Origin: Falsarthrobacter nasiphocae
Lineage (GTDB): Bacteria > Actinomycetota > Actinomycetes > Actinomycetales > Micrococcaceae
Direction: 5' to 3'
DNA length: 64,000 nucleotides
NCBI RefSeq assembly: GCF_031456275.1
Contig: NZ_JAVDUI010000001.1
Coordinates: 1,446,965 to 1,510,964 of the forward strand
Below the pieces are notes generated by a model, which saw nothing but the letters and a program-made list of their open reading frames with translations, made no database searches and was not told the DNA's origin. The translations under genes were made by a program, and so were the position numbers. Positions 42,030-49,505 of the stretch are shown in pieces (positions within the stretch are counted from its first letter, which is position 1; the number at the start of each line of letters is the position of its first letter).

Positions 42030-43259
42030 ATGTCAGACGCCTATCTCGTGTCCGGTGTACGCACGCCGGTTGGCCGCTACGGCGGCGCGCTCTCCAGCGT
42101 CCGCCCCGACGACCTGGCAGCCCTGACCATCGCCGAGCTCCTCCGCCGCACGGGCCTGCCCAGCGAGGCCGTGGATGAGGTCATTCTCGGCAACGCCAAC
42201 GGCGCCGGTGAGGAGAACCGCAACGTGGCTCGCATGGCCTGGCTCCTCGCCGGGGGAGACGAATCCGTCCCGGGCATCACCGTCAACCGTCTCTGCGCCT
42301 CAGGCATGTCGGCGATCGCGATGGCAGCGCAGATGGTGCGCAGCGGCGACGCCGACGTCGTCATTGCAGGCGGAGTGGAGTCCATGTCCCGCGCCCCCTG
42401 GGTCCAGGCCAAGCCCACCGCGGCGTTCGCGAAGCCAGGCGAGCAGTTCGACACGTCGATCGGCTGGCGGTTCGTCAACGAGCGCTTCGCGCCGGGCGGG
42501 GAGCTCGACCGCGACGGCAAGATGACGTACTCCATGCCGGAGACGGCCGAGGAAGTCGCCCGCGTCTATGGCGTCAGCCGCGAGGACTGCGACGCCTTCG
42601 CGGTGCGTTCCCACGAGCGCGCCCTCGCGGCGATCGCCGAGGGGCGCTTCGCGGACGAGATCGTCAGCGTCACCGTGCGCGGGCGGAAGTCGGAGACCGT
42701 CGTCTCCGAGGATGAGGGCCCGCGGCCCGGAACGACGACGGAGGTGCTGTCGAAGCTCCGCCCCGTCGTCGCGGGCGGCAGCGTGGTCACGGCGGGCAAC
42801 GCGTCCAGCCTCAACGACGGTGCGAGCGCCATTCTTGTTGTCTCTGAGTCCGCCGCCGAGCGGTACGGCCTGAGGAAGCGAGCGCGCGTGCTCGCCTCCG
42901 CCAGCGCGGGCGTGGCCCCCGAGGTCATGGGGATCGGCCCGGTGCCGGCCACGCGCAAGGCCCTGGAGAAGGCGGGCGTCACGGTCGGGGACCTCGGCGC
43001 GGTGGAGCTCAACGAGGCGTTCGCGTCCCAGGCCCTCGCGAGCATGCGGGAGTTGGGCCTGGATGAGGGGATCGTCAATGCCGACGGCGGGGCTATCGCC
43101 CTCGGGCACCCGCTCGGCTCCTCGGGCTCGCGCATTGTCATCACCCTGCTCGGCCGCATGGAGCGGGAGCTCGCCGGCGCGGAGAGGCCGCTGGGGCTGG
43201 CCACGATGTGCATCGGCGTGGGTCAGGGCAGCGCGATCGTCCTCGAGGGCGTCAAGTGA
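42030..43259 (+). CDS. Acetyl-CoA acyltransferase (thiolase), probable 3-oxoadipyl-CoA thiolase
   Basis: 409 residues. The catalytic nucleophile is in VNRLCASGMSAI (Cys near residue 90), the His motif is GGAIALGHPLGSSGSR (about 354-369), and the second Cys is in MCIGVGQGSA. GAGGAG lies 5 nt before the ATG. In phenylacetate catabolism this type (PaaJ) releases acetyl-CoA or succinyl-CoA from the last beta-oxidation intermediates. It is first in an operon with a hydratase and a dehydrogenase, behind a PaaR-type operator, which favours PaaJ/PcaF over a general fatty-acid thiolase. Confidence 0.9.
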   Translation: MSDAYLVSGVRTPVGRYGGALSSVRPDDLAALTIAELLRRTGLPSEAVDEVILGNANGAGEENRNVARMAWLLAGGDESVPGITVNRLCASGMSAIAMAAQMVRSGDADVVIAGGVESMSRAPWVQAKPTAAFAKPGEQFDTSIGWRFVNERFAPGGELDRDGKMTYSMPETAEEVARVYGVSREDCDAFAVRSHERALAAIAEGRFADEIVSVTVRGRKSETVVSEDEGPRPGTTTEVLSKLRPVVAGGSVVTAGNASSLNDGASAILVVSESAAERYGLRKRARVLASASAGVAPEVMGIGPVPATRKALEKAGVTVGDLGAVELNEAFASQALASMRELGLDEGIVNADGGAIALGHPLGSSGSRIVITLLGRMERELAGAERPLGLATMCIGVGQGSAIVLEGVK

Positions 43260-44050
43260 CCGCCCCCCTGGACCGCGCCGAGTTCGAGGCCATCGAGGTC
43301 ACTCGTGGGGACTTCGTCCGCGTCCGCCTCAACCGGCCCGAGGTCCGCAACGCCATCGACCAGCGCATGGTGGACGAGCTTCACGCGGTCTGCGCTGAGG
43401 TGGAACGGGACCCGCGCGTCGTCGTCATCTCAGGAAGCCCGCCGGCCGTGGGGGCCGATGGACGCGAGCGGAAGGGAGTGTTCGCGTCTGGCGCGGACAT
43501 CCGGCAGCTGCGCGAGCGGAGGCGGGATGACGCGCTGGCCGGCATCAACTCGGGGATCTTCGAGCGGATCAACGCGCTGCCCATGCCCGTCATCGCGGCG
43601 CTGGACGGGTACTGCCTCGGCGGCGGGGCGGAGCTCGCGTACGCGGCGGACCTGCGGATCGGGACGCCGGACGTTCGGATCGGCAACCCGGAGCCGGGGC
43701 TGGGCATCCTCGCGGCTGCGGGCGCGTCGTGGCGGCTCAAGGAGCTCATCGGCGAGGCCCGGGCGCTCGAGATCCTGTTGGCGGGGCGCGTCGTGGACGG
43801 CGAGACCGCGCTGGCGTGGGGGCTCATCACGCGGCTTGTGCCGAGTGCGGAGCTCGAGGCCGCGGCAGCCGAGATGGCCGCGGCGATCTGCGCTCAGGAC
43901 CCCCTGGCCATCAAGCTCACCAAGGAGGTCTTCCGGGCGCCGCGGGAGGCCCACCCGCTGGCCGACCGTCTCGCGCAGGCCACCCTCTTTGAATCCCCGG
44001 CGAAGTTCGAGCGCATGAGCGCGTTCCTCGAAAGGAAGTCCACACGATGA
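43256..44050 (+). CDS. Enoyl-CoA hydratase/isomerase (crotonase family)
   Basis: 264 residues. The crotonase oxyanion-hole segments are FASGADIRQLRE (about 77-88) and ALDGYCLGGGAELAYAADL (about 117-135); the catalytic Glu region reads RIGNPEPGLGILAAAG, with Glu and Gly in place. GTG start overlapping the thiolase stop (GTGA) and 3' overlap with the dehydrogenase (ATGA) show tight coupling. Probably a PaaF-type hydratase of the phenylacetate pathway; whether it acts as hydratase or isomerase cannot be told from sequence alone. Confidence 0.9.
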   Translation: MTAPLDRAEFEAIEVTRGDFVRVRLNRPEVRNAIDQRMVDELHAVCAEVERDPRVVVISGSPPAVGADGRERKGVFASGADIRQLRERRRDDALAGINSGIFERINALPMPVIAALDGYCLGGGAELAYAADLRIGTPDVRIGNPEPGLGILAAAGASWRLKELIGEARALEILLAGRVVDGETALAWGLITRLVPSAELEAAAAEMAAAICAQDPLAIKLTKEVFRAPREAHPLADRLAQATLFESPAKFERMSAFLERKSTR

Positions 44051-44991
44051 CTGAGCAGGAGACGGGTTCGCAGGCGGGGCCGGGGTCGGCTGGCCCGGAG
44101 TCGGCCCAGCCAGTAGCGCTCGCGGGCTCGGGCCCGCAGGCGGGGGGCGGCGTCCCTTCGCGCGTCGGTGTCCTCGGGGGCGGGCGCATGGGGGCGGGGA
44201 TCGCTCACGCGTTCCTCGTGAAGGGCGCGCGCGTGAGCGTCGTTGAGCGGGACGACGACGCCGCAGAGGCCGCCCGGGGCCGCGTCCTTGCGGCCATCGA
44301 GGCATCTCACACCCGGGGGCTGCTGGCGGGGGACCCGTCCGAGGCGGCCTCCCGGCTCTCCGTGGGCGCGGATGCCGCGCTGTTCGGCGGGTGCGAGCTC
44401 GTCATCGAGGCTGTGCCCGAGGACATCAAGCTCAAGACGGATTCGCTGCGCCGGATCGAGGACGCCGTGGGGGAGGGGGCCTGGATCGGGACCAACACGT
44501 CCTCGCTCTCCGTCACGGACCTGGCTGAGGCGCTCCGGCGGCCCGAGCGGCTCATCGGCCTGCACTTCTTCAACCCCGTGCCGGCGTCCACGCTCGTGGA
44601 AGTGGTTGTGGCGGGCCGCACCGCGCCGGAGCTGACGGAGGCCGCGCGTGCGTGGGTCGAGGGGCTCGGGAAGACCGCCGTCGTCGTTCGCGATGCCCCC
44701 GGGTTCGCGAGTTCCCGGCTCGGGGTGGCCATCGCACTGGAGGCGATGCGGATGGTCGAGGAGGGCGTGGCAAGCGCGGAGGACATCGACGCGGCGATGG
44801 TCCTGGGCTACAAGCACCCGGTGGGGCCGCTCAAGACCACGGACATCGTGGGGCTGGACGTGCGGCTGGGAATCGCGGAGTACCTTGCGCAGACGCTGGG
44901 CGAGCGGTTTGAGCCCCCGGCCATCCTGCGCGAGAAGGTGGCGCGCGGCGAGCTGGGGCGCAAGTCCGGCAAGGGGTTCTACGACTGGTGA
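44047..44991 (+). CDS. 3-hydroxyacyl-CoA dehydrogenase (PaaH/PaaC type)
   Basis: 314 residues. The NAD-binding Rossmann motif is VGVLGGGRMGAGIAHAFL (about 39-56), preceded by a 38-residue Gly/Ser/Ala-rich N-terminal extension. The catalytic His is in GLHFFNPVPAS (about 175), and the C-terminal 3HCDH domain carries PGFASSRLG and KSGKGFYDW. Third gene of the thiolase operon (4-nt overlap). It oxidises the 3-hydroxyacyl-CoA formed by the preceding hydratase. Confidence 0.92.
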   Translation: MTEQETGSQAGPGSAGPESAQPVALAGSGPQAGGGVPSRVGVLGGGRMGAGIAHAFLVKGARVSVVERDDDAAEAARGRVLAAIEASHTRGLLAGDPSEAASRLSVGADAALFGGCELVIEAVPEDIKLKTDSLRRIEDAVGEGAWIGTNTSSLSVTDLAEALRRPERLIGLHFFNPVPASTLVEVVVAGRTAPELTEAARAWVEGLGKTAVVVRDAPGFASSRLGVAIALEAMRMVEEGVASAEDIDAAMVLGYKHPVGPLKTTDIVGLDVRLGIAEYLAQTLGERFEPPAILREKVARGELGRKSGKGFYDW

Positions 44992-45090
44992 GGAGCCGCC
45001 GCGGGGGAGCCGGGCGGTCTGGGGTTGCCACGTGGCGAAGGCTTCCGTTGCGCGACGCCTGAACTAGGCACCCTCCGTCCCCCGCTGGCG

Positions 45091-45196
45091 GTTTTGCCCC
45101 TTGTATTGGCGTTTGCCCCGGCCCTCCCGCGGTTTGCCCCCTTGATTGGTGTTTGCCACTGACATTGCAGGGGGCGATTGCCAAACGAGGGGGTAA
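45091..45196 (+). repeat. 64-bp hairpin repeat, copy B, with an extra left half
   Basis: The complete unit is 45133-45196; 55 of its 64 bases match copy C with no gap. A second left half (TTTTGCCCCTTGTATTGGCG, then TTTGCCCC) precedes it at 45092-45119. It lies between the convergent dehydrogenase and DUF559 genes. Confidence 0.88.
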
Positions 45197-45249
45197 GAGG
45201 TGGAAGAGGCGACGGCCCCGGGCCGGACGGGCGATATGGGGGTGGTGCG

Positions 45250-46149
45250 TCAACGAGCCCGGGGCACGCCAGCCCGGGTCAGGATGTCGTCGAGGATGTC
45301 CAAGTGCATCATGTCCTCCCAGGTCCATCGCACGATGGCATAGCCCTGCCGCTGGATGTCACGTGCGCGGCGCTTTTCCTCCGCGAGTGCCTGATGGGGG
45401 CTCATGCCGGTGTCCGCTCCAAGCGAGTACTTCGCCAATCCGTCGAACTCCCCGATGAGACGGGCGCTGGGCCAGAAGAAGTCGGCGCGTATATGGCGGC
45501 CCGTCTTGAGTGTGAGTTCCTGCTGGAGCAGCGGCGCCGCAAAGCCGAGTTCCTCGATGCGCAGGCGTGACAAGGACTCACCCGGCGATTCGCTGAGGGG
45601 TGTGGCCTGGGACAGGGCGAAGACCGAGCGGGACAGCCCGTGGCACCAGGGCGCGCGTTCGGCGGCACTCCTGAGCTCGTCCCCAGCCATGCCTTGCCGC
45701 AGGGCCCCGTCAAGGGTCACGACCCCGGACTCTACGGTGCTCAGTGATGCGGCTTTCATCAATGACAGGGACGGGTCGAGACACTGGGCGCGGCGGCGAA
45801 CCATCACTGCCGAGCGAAGTGCTGCTTCGGAAGTCGCCATGAGGTGCCCGCGGACGGGAAGCTCGAGTCCATGTTGCTGTCGGCGCCCTGTCTTGGAGCG
45901 ACTCCACACGGCGATGTCTATGGCCGGGGGCACGGGCCACACTGGCAGTCCGAGCACAGCGGCTGCGGACCTCCCGGTGAGTACGTGATTACGGCCTACG
46001 GCCAAGCACTGGAGCTGGTAGCGGTCCCACGTGCTTAGCCTTTCCCATGCAGTGCGCTCGGCATAGAGGCCAGTTGCCAGCCGGACCATGCGGCCCCGGG
46101 CGGCCTCTGCGCGGACTGCCCGGGTGGACTCAAGGATGTGGTCGAACAT
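45250..46149 (-). CDS. AbiEi-antitoxin-like/DUF559 (Vsr-like) protein
   Basis: 299 residues. The N-terminal half (RMVRLATGLYAERTAWERLS, then LTGRSAAAVLGLPVWPVPPA) resembles AbiEi-type antitoxin proteins. The C-terminal third has the DUF559/very-short-patch-repair endonuclease-like pattern RADFFWPSARLIGEFDGLAK followed by EKRRARDIQRQGYAIVRWTW. Such fusions are common, strain-variable genes in Micrococcaceae with no proven function. No AbiEii nucleotidyltransferase partner is nearby, so a complete toxin-antitoxin pair is not present. It lies in the accessory stretch between the two phenylacetate loci. Confidence 0.72.
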   Translation of the reverse strand: MFDHILESTRAVRAEAARGRMVRLATGLYAERTAWERLSTWDRYQLQCLAVGRNHVLTGRSAAAVLGLPVWPVPPAIDIAVWSRSKTGRRQQHGLELPVRGHLMATSEAALRSAVMVRRRAQCLDPSLSLMKAASLSTVESGVVTLDGALRQGMAGDELRSAAERAPWCHGLSRSVFALSQATPLSESPGESLSRLRIEELGFAAPLLQQELTLKTGRHIRADFFWPSARLIGEFDGLAKYSLGADTGMSPHQALAEEKRRARDIQRQGYAIVRWTWEDMMHLDILDDILTRAGVPRAR

Positions 46150-46291
46150 GCGCCTATCGTGGCGGGATCTGCTTCTCCAGCACGGTGTCTGGCGCGAAAC
46201 GGGGATAACTACTTGCGTGCCCGTGCGCTGGTACGGCCTCGATCCAGTCGAGCCCGTGACGCTCGGACATGAGATCCGCAATACTGCCGAG

Positions 46292-47038
46292 CTACTCCAG
46301 GTTCTCTGGGATCCAGACCAGGATTGCGTCACGGATGCTAGTGGCCATCTCTTCCCCGCCGTAGACGACGGCGAAGCGCGGATCTGCCGCGTACATTGCG
46401 GCAAGACCTGCATATGACTCGGCGGTGGGACTTCGCCCTCCCCACTGCTCCGTGACCCACTGATGATGCGCCGTGACGGCAGCCTGAAAACGGGTGCCTG
46501 AGGGGTCGGCGCCCTCCTCTGCGGCTCTTCGCAGAGAAGCGTTCACATCGCGGCTTGTCTTGTCGTCACGGGCCAGCTCAGCGTCGCTCATTGAGGCACG
46601 TCGACGCGCGCTGTGTTCCCAAGCGGCATTTCCCCATCGGTTTCGCACCTCCGATTCGTGGCTGTCGCCGTGGCTGCCGGAAAAAACATCATCAATAGAC
46701 ATAGAGGCACATTTCCTAAGCGCATTGAGAGTGCGCTCGACATTTGCGATCTTGCTTGTCAACATCTCGAGGCTCTCCTTGAGAAGAGCCAAATGACTTT
46801 CCATGGCGTCTGGGAGCGCCAGCTCGTCGTCGGCCGTTTGGCGAATTGTCTCCAAGGGAAGGCCCAGAGCCCGCAGGGAAAGAATGCGGTAGATCTGTGC
46901 GATCTCGGCATCCCCATAAAAGCGGTATCCGTTTGCTGCGGTGCGGGACGGATGCAGGAGGCCTATCTGCTCGTAATGGCGCAAGGCGCGGCTTGACAGC
47001 CCGGTAGCCCTGGCAACGTCTCGAATAGGCCATTCCAT
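46292..47038 (-). CDS. MerR-family regulator with TipAS-like effector domain
   Basis: 248 residues. The MerR HTH and wing are IRDVARATGLSSRALRHYEQ (5-24) then IGLLHPSRTAANGYRFYGDA. A coiled-coil follows (about 75-110), then a TipAS-like helical domain (HHQWVTEQWGGRSPTAESYA near 195, MYAADPRFAVVYGG near 220). TipA proteins bind thiopeptides and other drugs in a globin-like pocket. AAGGA lies 9 nt before the ATG. It starts 16 nt after the VOC gene, so they form an operon; the promoter upstream of the VOC gene has MerR-type geometry. GC is lower than in neighbouring genes. Confidence 0.88.
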   Translation of the reverse strand: MEWPIRDVARATGLSSRALRHYEQIGLLHPSRTAANGYRFYGDAEIAQIYRILSLRALGLPLETIRQTADDELALPDAMESHLALLKESLEMLTSKIANVERTLNALRKCASMSIDDVFSGSHGDSHESEVRNRWGNAAWEHSARRRASMSDAELARDDKTSRDVNASLRRAAEEGADPSGTRFQAAVTAHHQWVTEQWGGRSPTAESYAGLAAMYAADPRFAVVYGGEEMATSIRDAILVWIPENLE

Positions 47039-47054
47039 GAAGTGAAGTCCTTAA

Positions 47055-47555
47055 CTATTCTGCGCCGTGGCGAGTTTCGGGCACCAGTTCGAAGTCTCCC
47101 GTGACGCGGTCGTGAACCCACTCCTGGGCCGCGTCTTTCTCTGCGGTCCGGGGCGCGGTCAGCGTCACGGTATTTCCGTCTGTGTCTGTGAATGTGAGGT
47201 CGGTAGAGAACCAGGGCGTGGGAGCAGGGCCAGCGACATCTGCCCCTGCGGAACGAAGGTGCTCGGCCACCGAAACGAGGTCCACGTCGGAGGCCGCAAA
47301 TGAAACGGTCGTGGACCCGGGAGAGGGGGTCCCCTTGACGAGGAGAATGTCTTGATACTTTTCGCGGCGCAGGTGGAGGACGGCCGGAGCGCCTTCGTGG
47401 TCCGGGATGCTGGCCAGAGTGACAAATCCGGCTGCTGCGTAGAGCTGCTCGGCCGCAGCCAGATCGCGGACGATGAGGCTGGCGAACATGGGCATGGCAT
47501 AGATGGAGCGGTCGATTACAGGCCCTGTGTGGGTGTCGGTCTCGCGTGTGGTCAT
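47055..47555 (-). CDS. VOC-family (glyoxalase/bleomycin-resistance-like) protein
   Basis: 166 residues with the beta-alpha-beta-beta-beta pattern twice (FASLIVRDLAAAEQLYAAAG, then AVLHLRREKYQDILLV, and DLTFTDTDGNTVTLTAP). It belongs to the VOC superfamily, which includes drug-binding resistance proteins and dioxygenases. Start at ATG 47555, 7 nt after a CAGACT -10. Coupling to a MerR-TipAS regulator suggests a drug or toxic small-molecule response, with this protein as a binding or modifying factor; that is inference. Confidence 0.82.
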   Translation of the reverse strand: MTTRETDTHTGPVIDRSIYAMPMFASLIVRDLAAAEQLYAAAGFVTLASIPDHEGAPAVLHLRREKYQDILLVKGTPSPGSTTVSFAASDVDLVSVAEHLRSAGADVAGPAPTPWFSTDLTFTDTDGNTVTLTAPRTAEKDAAQEWVHDRVTGDFELVPETRHGAE

Positions 47556-47562
47556 GGCTAGG

Positions 47563-47594
47563 AGTCTGCAGGTTGACGTTGCGGAAGAGTCAAC
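47563..47594 (-). promoter_or_regulatory. MerR-type promoter of the VOC-merR operon
   Basis: On the minus strand: -35 TTGACT (47593-47588), a 19-nt spacer, -10 CAGACT (47568-47563), then 7 nt to the ATG. A 19-nt spacer is the mark of MerR-activated promoters. The dyad GTTGAC...GTCAAC (47572-47594, 6-bp arms) covers the -35 box and most of the spacer. Confidence 0.6.
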
Positions 47595-47611
47595 TCGCTG
47601 CCCCGGGGCGG

Positions 47612-47675
47612 TTTGCCCCCTGAATTGGTGTTTGCCCCTGTCATTGCAGGGGGCATCTGCCAAACGAAGGGGCAA
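47612..47675 (+). repeat. 64-bp hairpin repeat, copy C
   Basis: TTTGCCCC at the left pairs with GGGGCAAA at the right, and the centre reads CATTGCAGGGGGC. It lies between the VOC promoter and the end of the HTH gene, the only copy not between convergent genes. It matches B at 55 and D (reverse) at 49 of 64 positions. Confidence 0.88.
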
Positions 47676-47707
47676 ACGGTCTCGCGTCGCCAAGCGAGGT
47701 GCGAAGG

Positions 47708-48115
47708 CTAGCGCGTCTTGATGACTCGGTCCGGTGGTGTGTCATCCGTGATGTCCTCGCCGAGGGTGTGAAGCGCCGCCAATTGACGAGCCTCCCTGTC
47801 CTCTCGGTAGCGCTGAAGCTCTAGGGCGGTGATCCTGCGGTGGGTTCCCTCTGTGCTGGCGCGAAGAGCGCCACGATCGATAAGGCGAACCACCGTCATT
47901 CTGCTCACCCCGAGGGCGGCGGCGGCCTCACCCGTGGTCAGGGATTTATCGGAGGGAAAGATGACGGCTCGTCGGCTGGTTTGAAGAACGGACAGCAGCT
48001 CCCGGAAGGCGTCTGCGTCCTCCTGGGAGAGGGCATTCTGACGAGCAGGGTCGGCGAGGAACGCATTGAGGTCTTCGCGTAGCTGCTTCTGAACGGTCAT
48101 CGACGTCGTAGCCAT
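47708..48115 (-). CDS. Excisionase-type HTH protein (antitoxin-like), orphan
   Basis: 135 residues. The C-terminal MerR/excisionase-like HTH is LTTGEAAAALGVSRMTVVRL then IDRGALRASTEGTHRRI (about 59-95); the N-terminal half is a helical region (QLREDLNAFLADPARQNALS). This architecture is common for DNA-binding antitoxins paired with a PIN-domain toxin encoded just downstream. Here only repeat copy C and the VOC promoter follow, so the expected toxin is missing. ATG 48115 lies 6 nt after TAGAAT. Confidence 0.75.
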   Translation of the reverse strand: MATTSMTVQKQLREDLNAFLADPARQNALSQEDADAFRELLSVLQTSRRAVIFPSDKSLTTGEAAAALGVSRMTVVRLIDRGALRASTEGTHRRITALELQRYREDREARQLAALHTLGEDITDDTPPDRVIKTR

Positions 48116-48121
48116 GACAGC

Positions 48122-48127
48122 ATTCTA
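48122..48127 (-). promoter_or_regulatory. Leaderless -10 element of the HTH gene
   Basis: TAGAAT on the minus strand ends 6 nt before the ATG at 48115, with no Shine-Dalgarno. Confidence 0.5.
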
Positions 48128-48163
48128 GGCGAAACGCCCAAAACGCACATCGTGTCGCAGTCC

Positions 48164-48571
48164 CTACTCGCCCGCCGGGGGCGTGACGAGGTTCGTGATG
48201 CGCACGGTGCAGAGTCGGCGCCCGTCGTCGTCGGTGAGGATGACCTCGTGGGAGCACAGCGTGCGCCCCAGGGACAGTGGCCGCGCCGTCGCAGTGACGT
48301 ACCCGTCCCGGGCGCCGCGGTGGTGGGTGGCGCTGATGTCCACGCCCACGCACACCTTGCCCATCGTGGAGGCGTGCTTGACCGCAGCCCACGAGCCCGT
48401 GGCCTCGCCGAGCGCCACCATCGCCCCGCCGTGAAGGAGCCCGAACGACTGCCTGTTCCCCTCCACCGGCATCCGTGTCACGACCTTCTCCACGGACTCC
48501 TCAATGACCTCCACGCCCATGCGGCGGTCCAGCTCCCCAAGCTGAATAGTCCAGACGTCGTGCTCGCTCAT
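48164..48571 (-). CDS. Hotdog-fold acyl-CoA thioesterase
   Basis: 135 residues of the PaaI/YbaW-like thioesterase group. The central helix motif GLLHGGAMVALGEATGSWAA (about 45-64) carries the catalytic-type Glu and His-Gly-Gly. Strand segments VGVDISATHHRGARDG and ICTVRIT-like RLCTVRITNL follow. A GTG at 48586 would add five residues. The close family (1,4-dihydroxy-2-naphthoyl-CoA or phenylacetyl-CoA thioesterases) suggests menaquinone or aromatic acid metabolism; the substrate is not determinable. Confidence 0.85.
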   Translation of the reverse strand: MSEHDVWTIQLGELDRRMGVEVIEESVEKVVTRMPVEGNRQSFGLLHGGAMVALGEATGSWAAVKHASTMGKVCVGVDISATHHRGARDGYVTATARPLSLGRTLCSHEVILTDDDGRRLCTVRITNLVTPPAGE

Positions 48572-48638
48572 GGGGTTGCGCCCCACTGTGTGGCGACCAT
48601 GCTGCGTGTGCTCATGCAGGGGAGCCTAGTACAGAGGA

Positions 48639-49253
48639 TCAGGCCTTGGAGGCGCGGTATCCGGCCCGGACGGCCGCCGCGGGGGAGGAGAAGCAGATCT
48701 CCGGCTTGGTCTTGGCGTAGTAGCGGCCGCCCGGCACGTGGTAGATGTGGCTGCTCGCGTTGCCCTTGATGGGCGCCCAGCTCGGGCAGTTCCAGCTCCC
48801 GGATGCGGGGCGCGTGGACGCAGGGATGGTGACGTTGACGCGGATCGGCGCCGAGGTGCTGGCCTGGAGGGTGGCCGTCGGGGCGAGCCTAATGGTCCAC
48901 ACCCCGCTCGCGGACGCGGAGAACGAGGTGGAGAAGTTGCCCTTGGCGTCCGCCTTGATGGTGCGCATGGCGGTGTTGGCCTTGGCGCCGTCCTGGTCGA
49001 ACCACACGGTGGCCGTGGCGCCGGGCGTGGCGCGCCACGTCTTGGCCCGCAGCTGCTGGGCCTGGGCCTTGAAGGTCACGGTTGACGTGATGGGCACGGA
49101 CTTGGCACTGGCGGTGAAGGACGCTGGGCGGGTGGCCATGGCCGTGGCTGCCGAAGCGGCCGGCGCCGAGGCGACGAGAGCGGCGGGGATGAGAGCCAGG
49201 GCGGCTGCGGCGGAAACGCGTGCAGAAAGACGGGCGGGCAGGGCGGTGCGCAT
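48639..49253 (-). CDS. Secreted sunset-domain protein
   Basis: 204 residues with a Sec signal peptide (ARVSAAAALALIPAALVASA, cleavage near ASAATA). Residues 45-145 look like an Ig/Big-type beta domain (VTFKAQAQQLRAKTWR, GVWTIRLAPTATLQAST). The C-terminal 50 residues (CPSWAPIKGNASSHIYHVPG, then GRYYAKTKPEICF, ending GYRASK) match the short sunset domain found in secreted nucleases and surface proteins of actinobacteria. AAGGA lies 6 nt before ATG 49253. Function unknown; extracellular or cell-wall location is likely. Confidence 0.82.
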   Translation of the reverse strand: MRTALPARLSARVSAAAALALIPAALVASAPAASAATAMATRPASFTASAKSVPITSTVTFKAQAQQLRAKTWRATPGATATVWFDQDGAKANTAMRTIKADAKGNFSTSFSASASGVWTIRLAPTATLQASTSAPIRVNVTIPASTRPASGSWNCPSWAPIKGNASSHIYHVPGGRYYAKTKPEICFSSPAAAVRAGYRASKA

Positions 49254-49457
49254 GGGGTGTCCTTGGGGATCGAGGCGGTGAGGCAGCCGCTCATGCGTTG
49301 CCGGGCCAGGGTGATTCAGCCCACTCAGTGTATGGCCCTGCCCCCGCTGCGGCAAGACCCTGCGCTGCCGCAGAAGGGTGCCGTTCCCCGTTCCGGGCAC
49401 GGCACCCCGCGCCAACCCAAACGTGGCGCGGGTCACGCCCGGGAGCGCCTCCGCTGA

Positions 49458-49490
49458 TAGGCTTCACCACATAACTGACCGATCGTTCAG
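49458..49490 (+). promoter_or_regulatory. paaZ promoter with TetR (PaaR) operator 2
   Basis: -10 TAGGCT (49458-49463) is followed by CTGACCGATCGTTCAG (49475-49490), identical to operator 1 except for one base that breaks the symmetry. The ribosome-binding site GGAAAGG starts right after it. Confidence 0.7.
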
Positions 49491-49505
49491 GAAAGGCGCC
49501 CCAGC

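Noticed and set aside
45250-46149. Complete AbiE toxin-antitoxin system
   Set aside because: Only an AbiEi-like/DUF559 protein is present; no AbiEii nucleotidyltransferase gene lies on either side.
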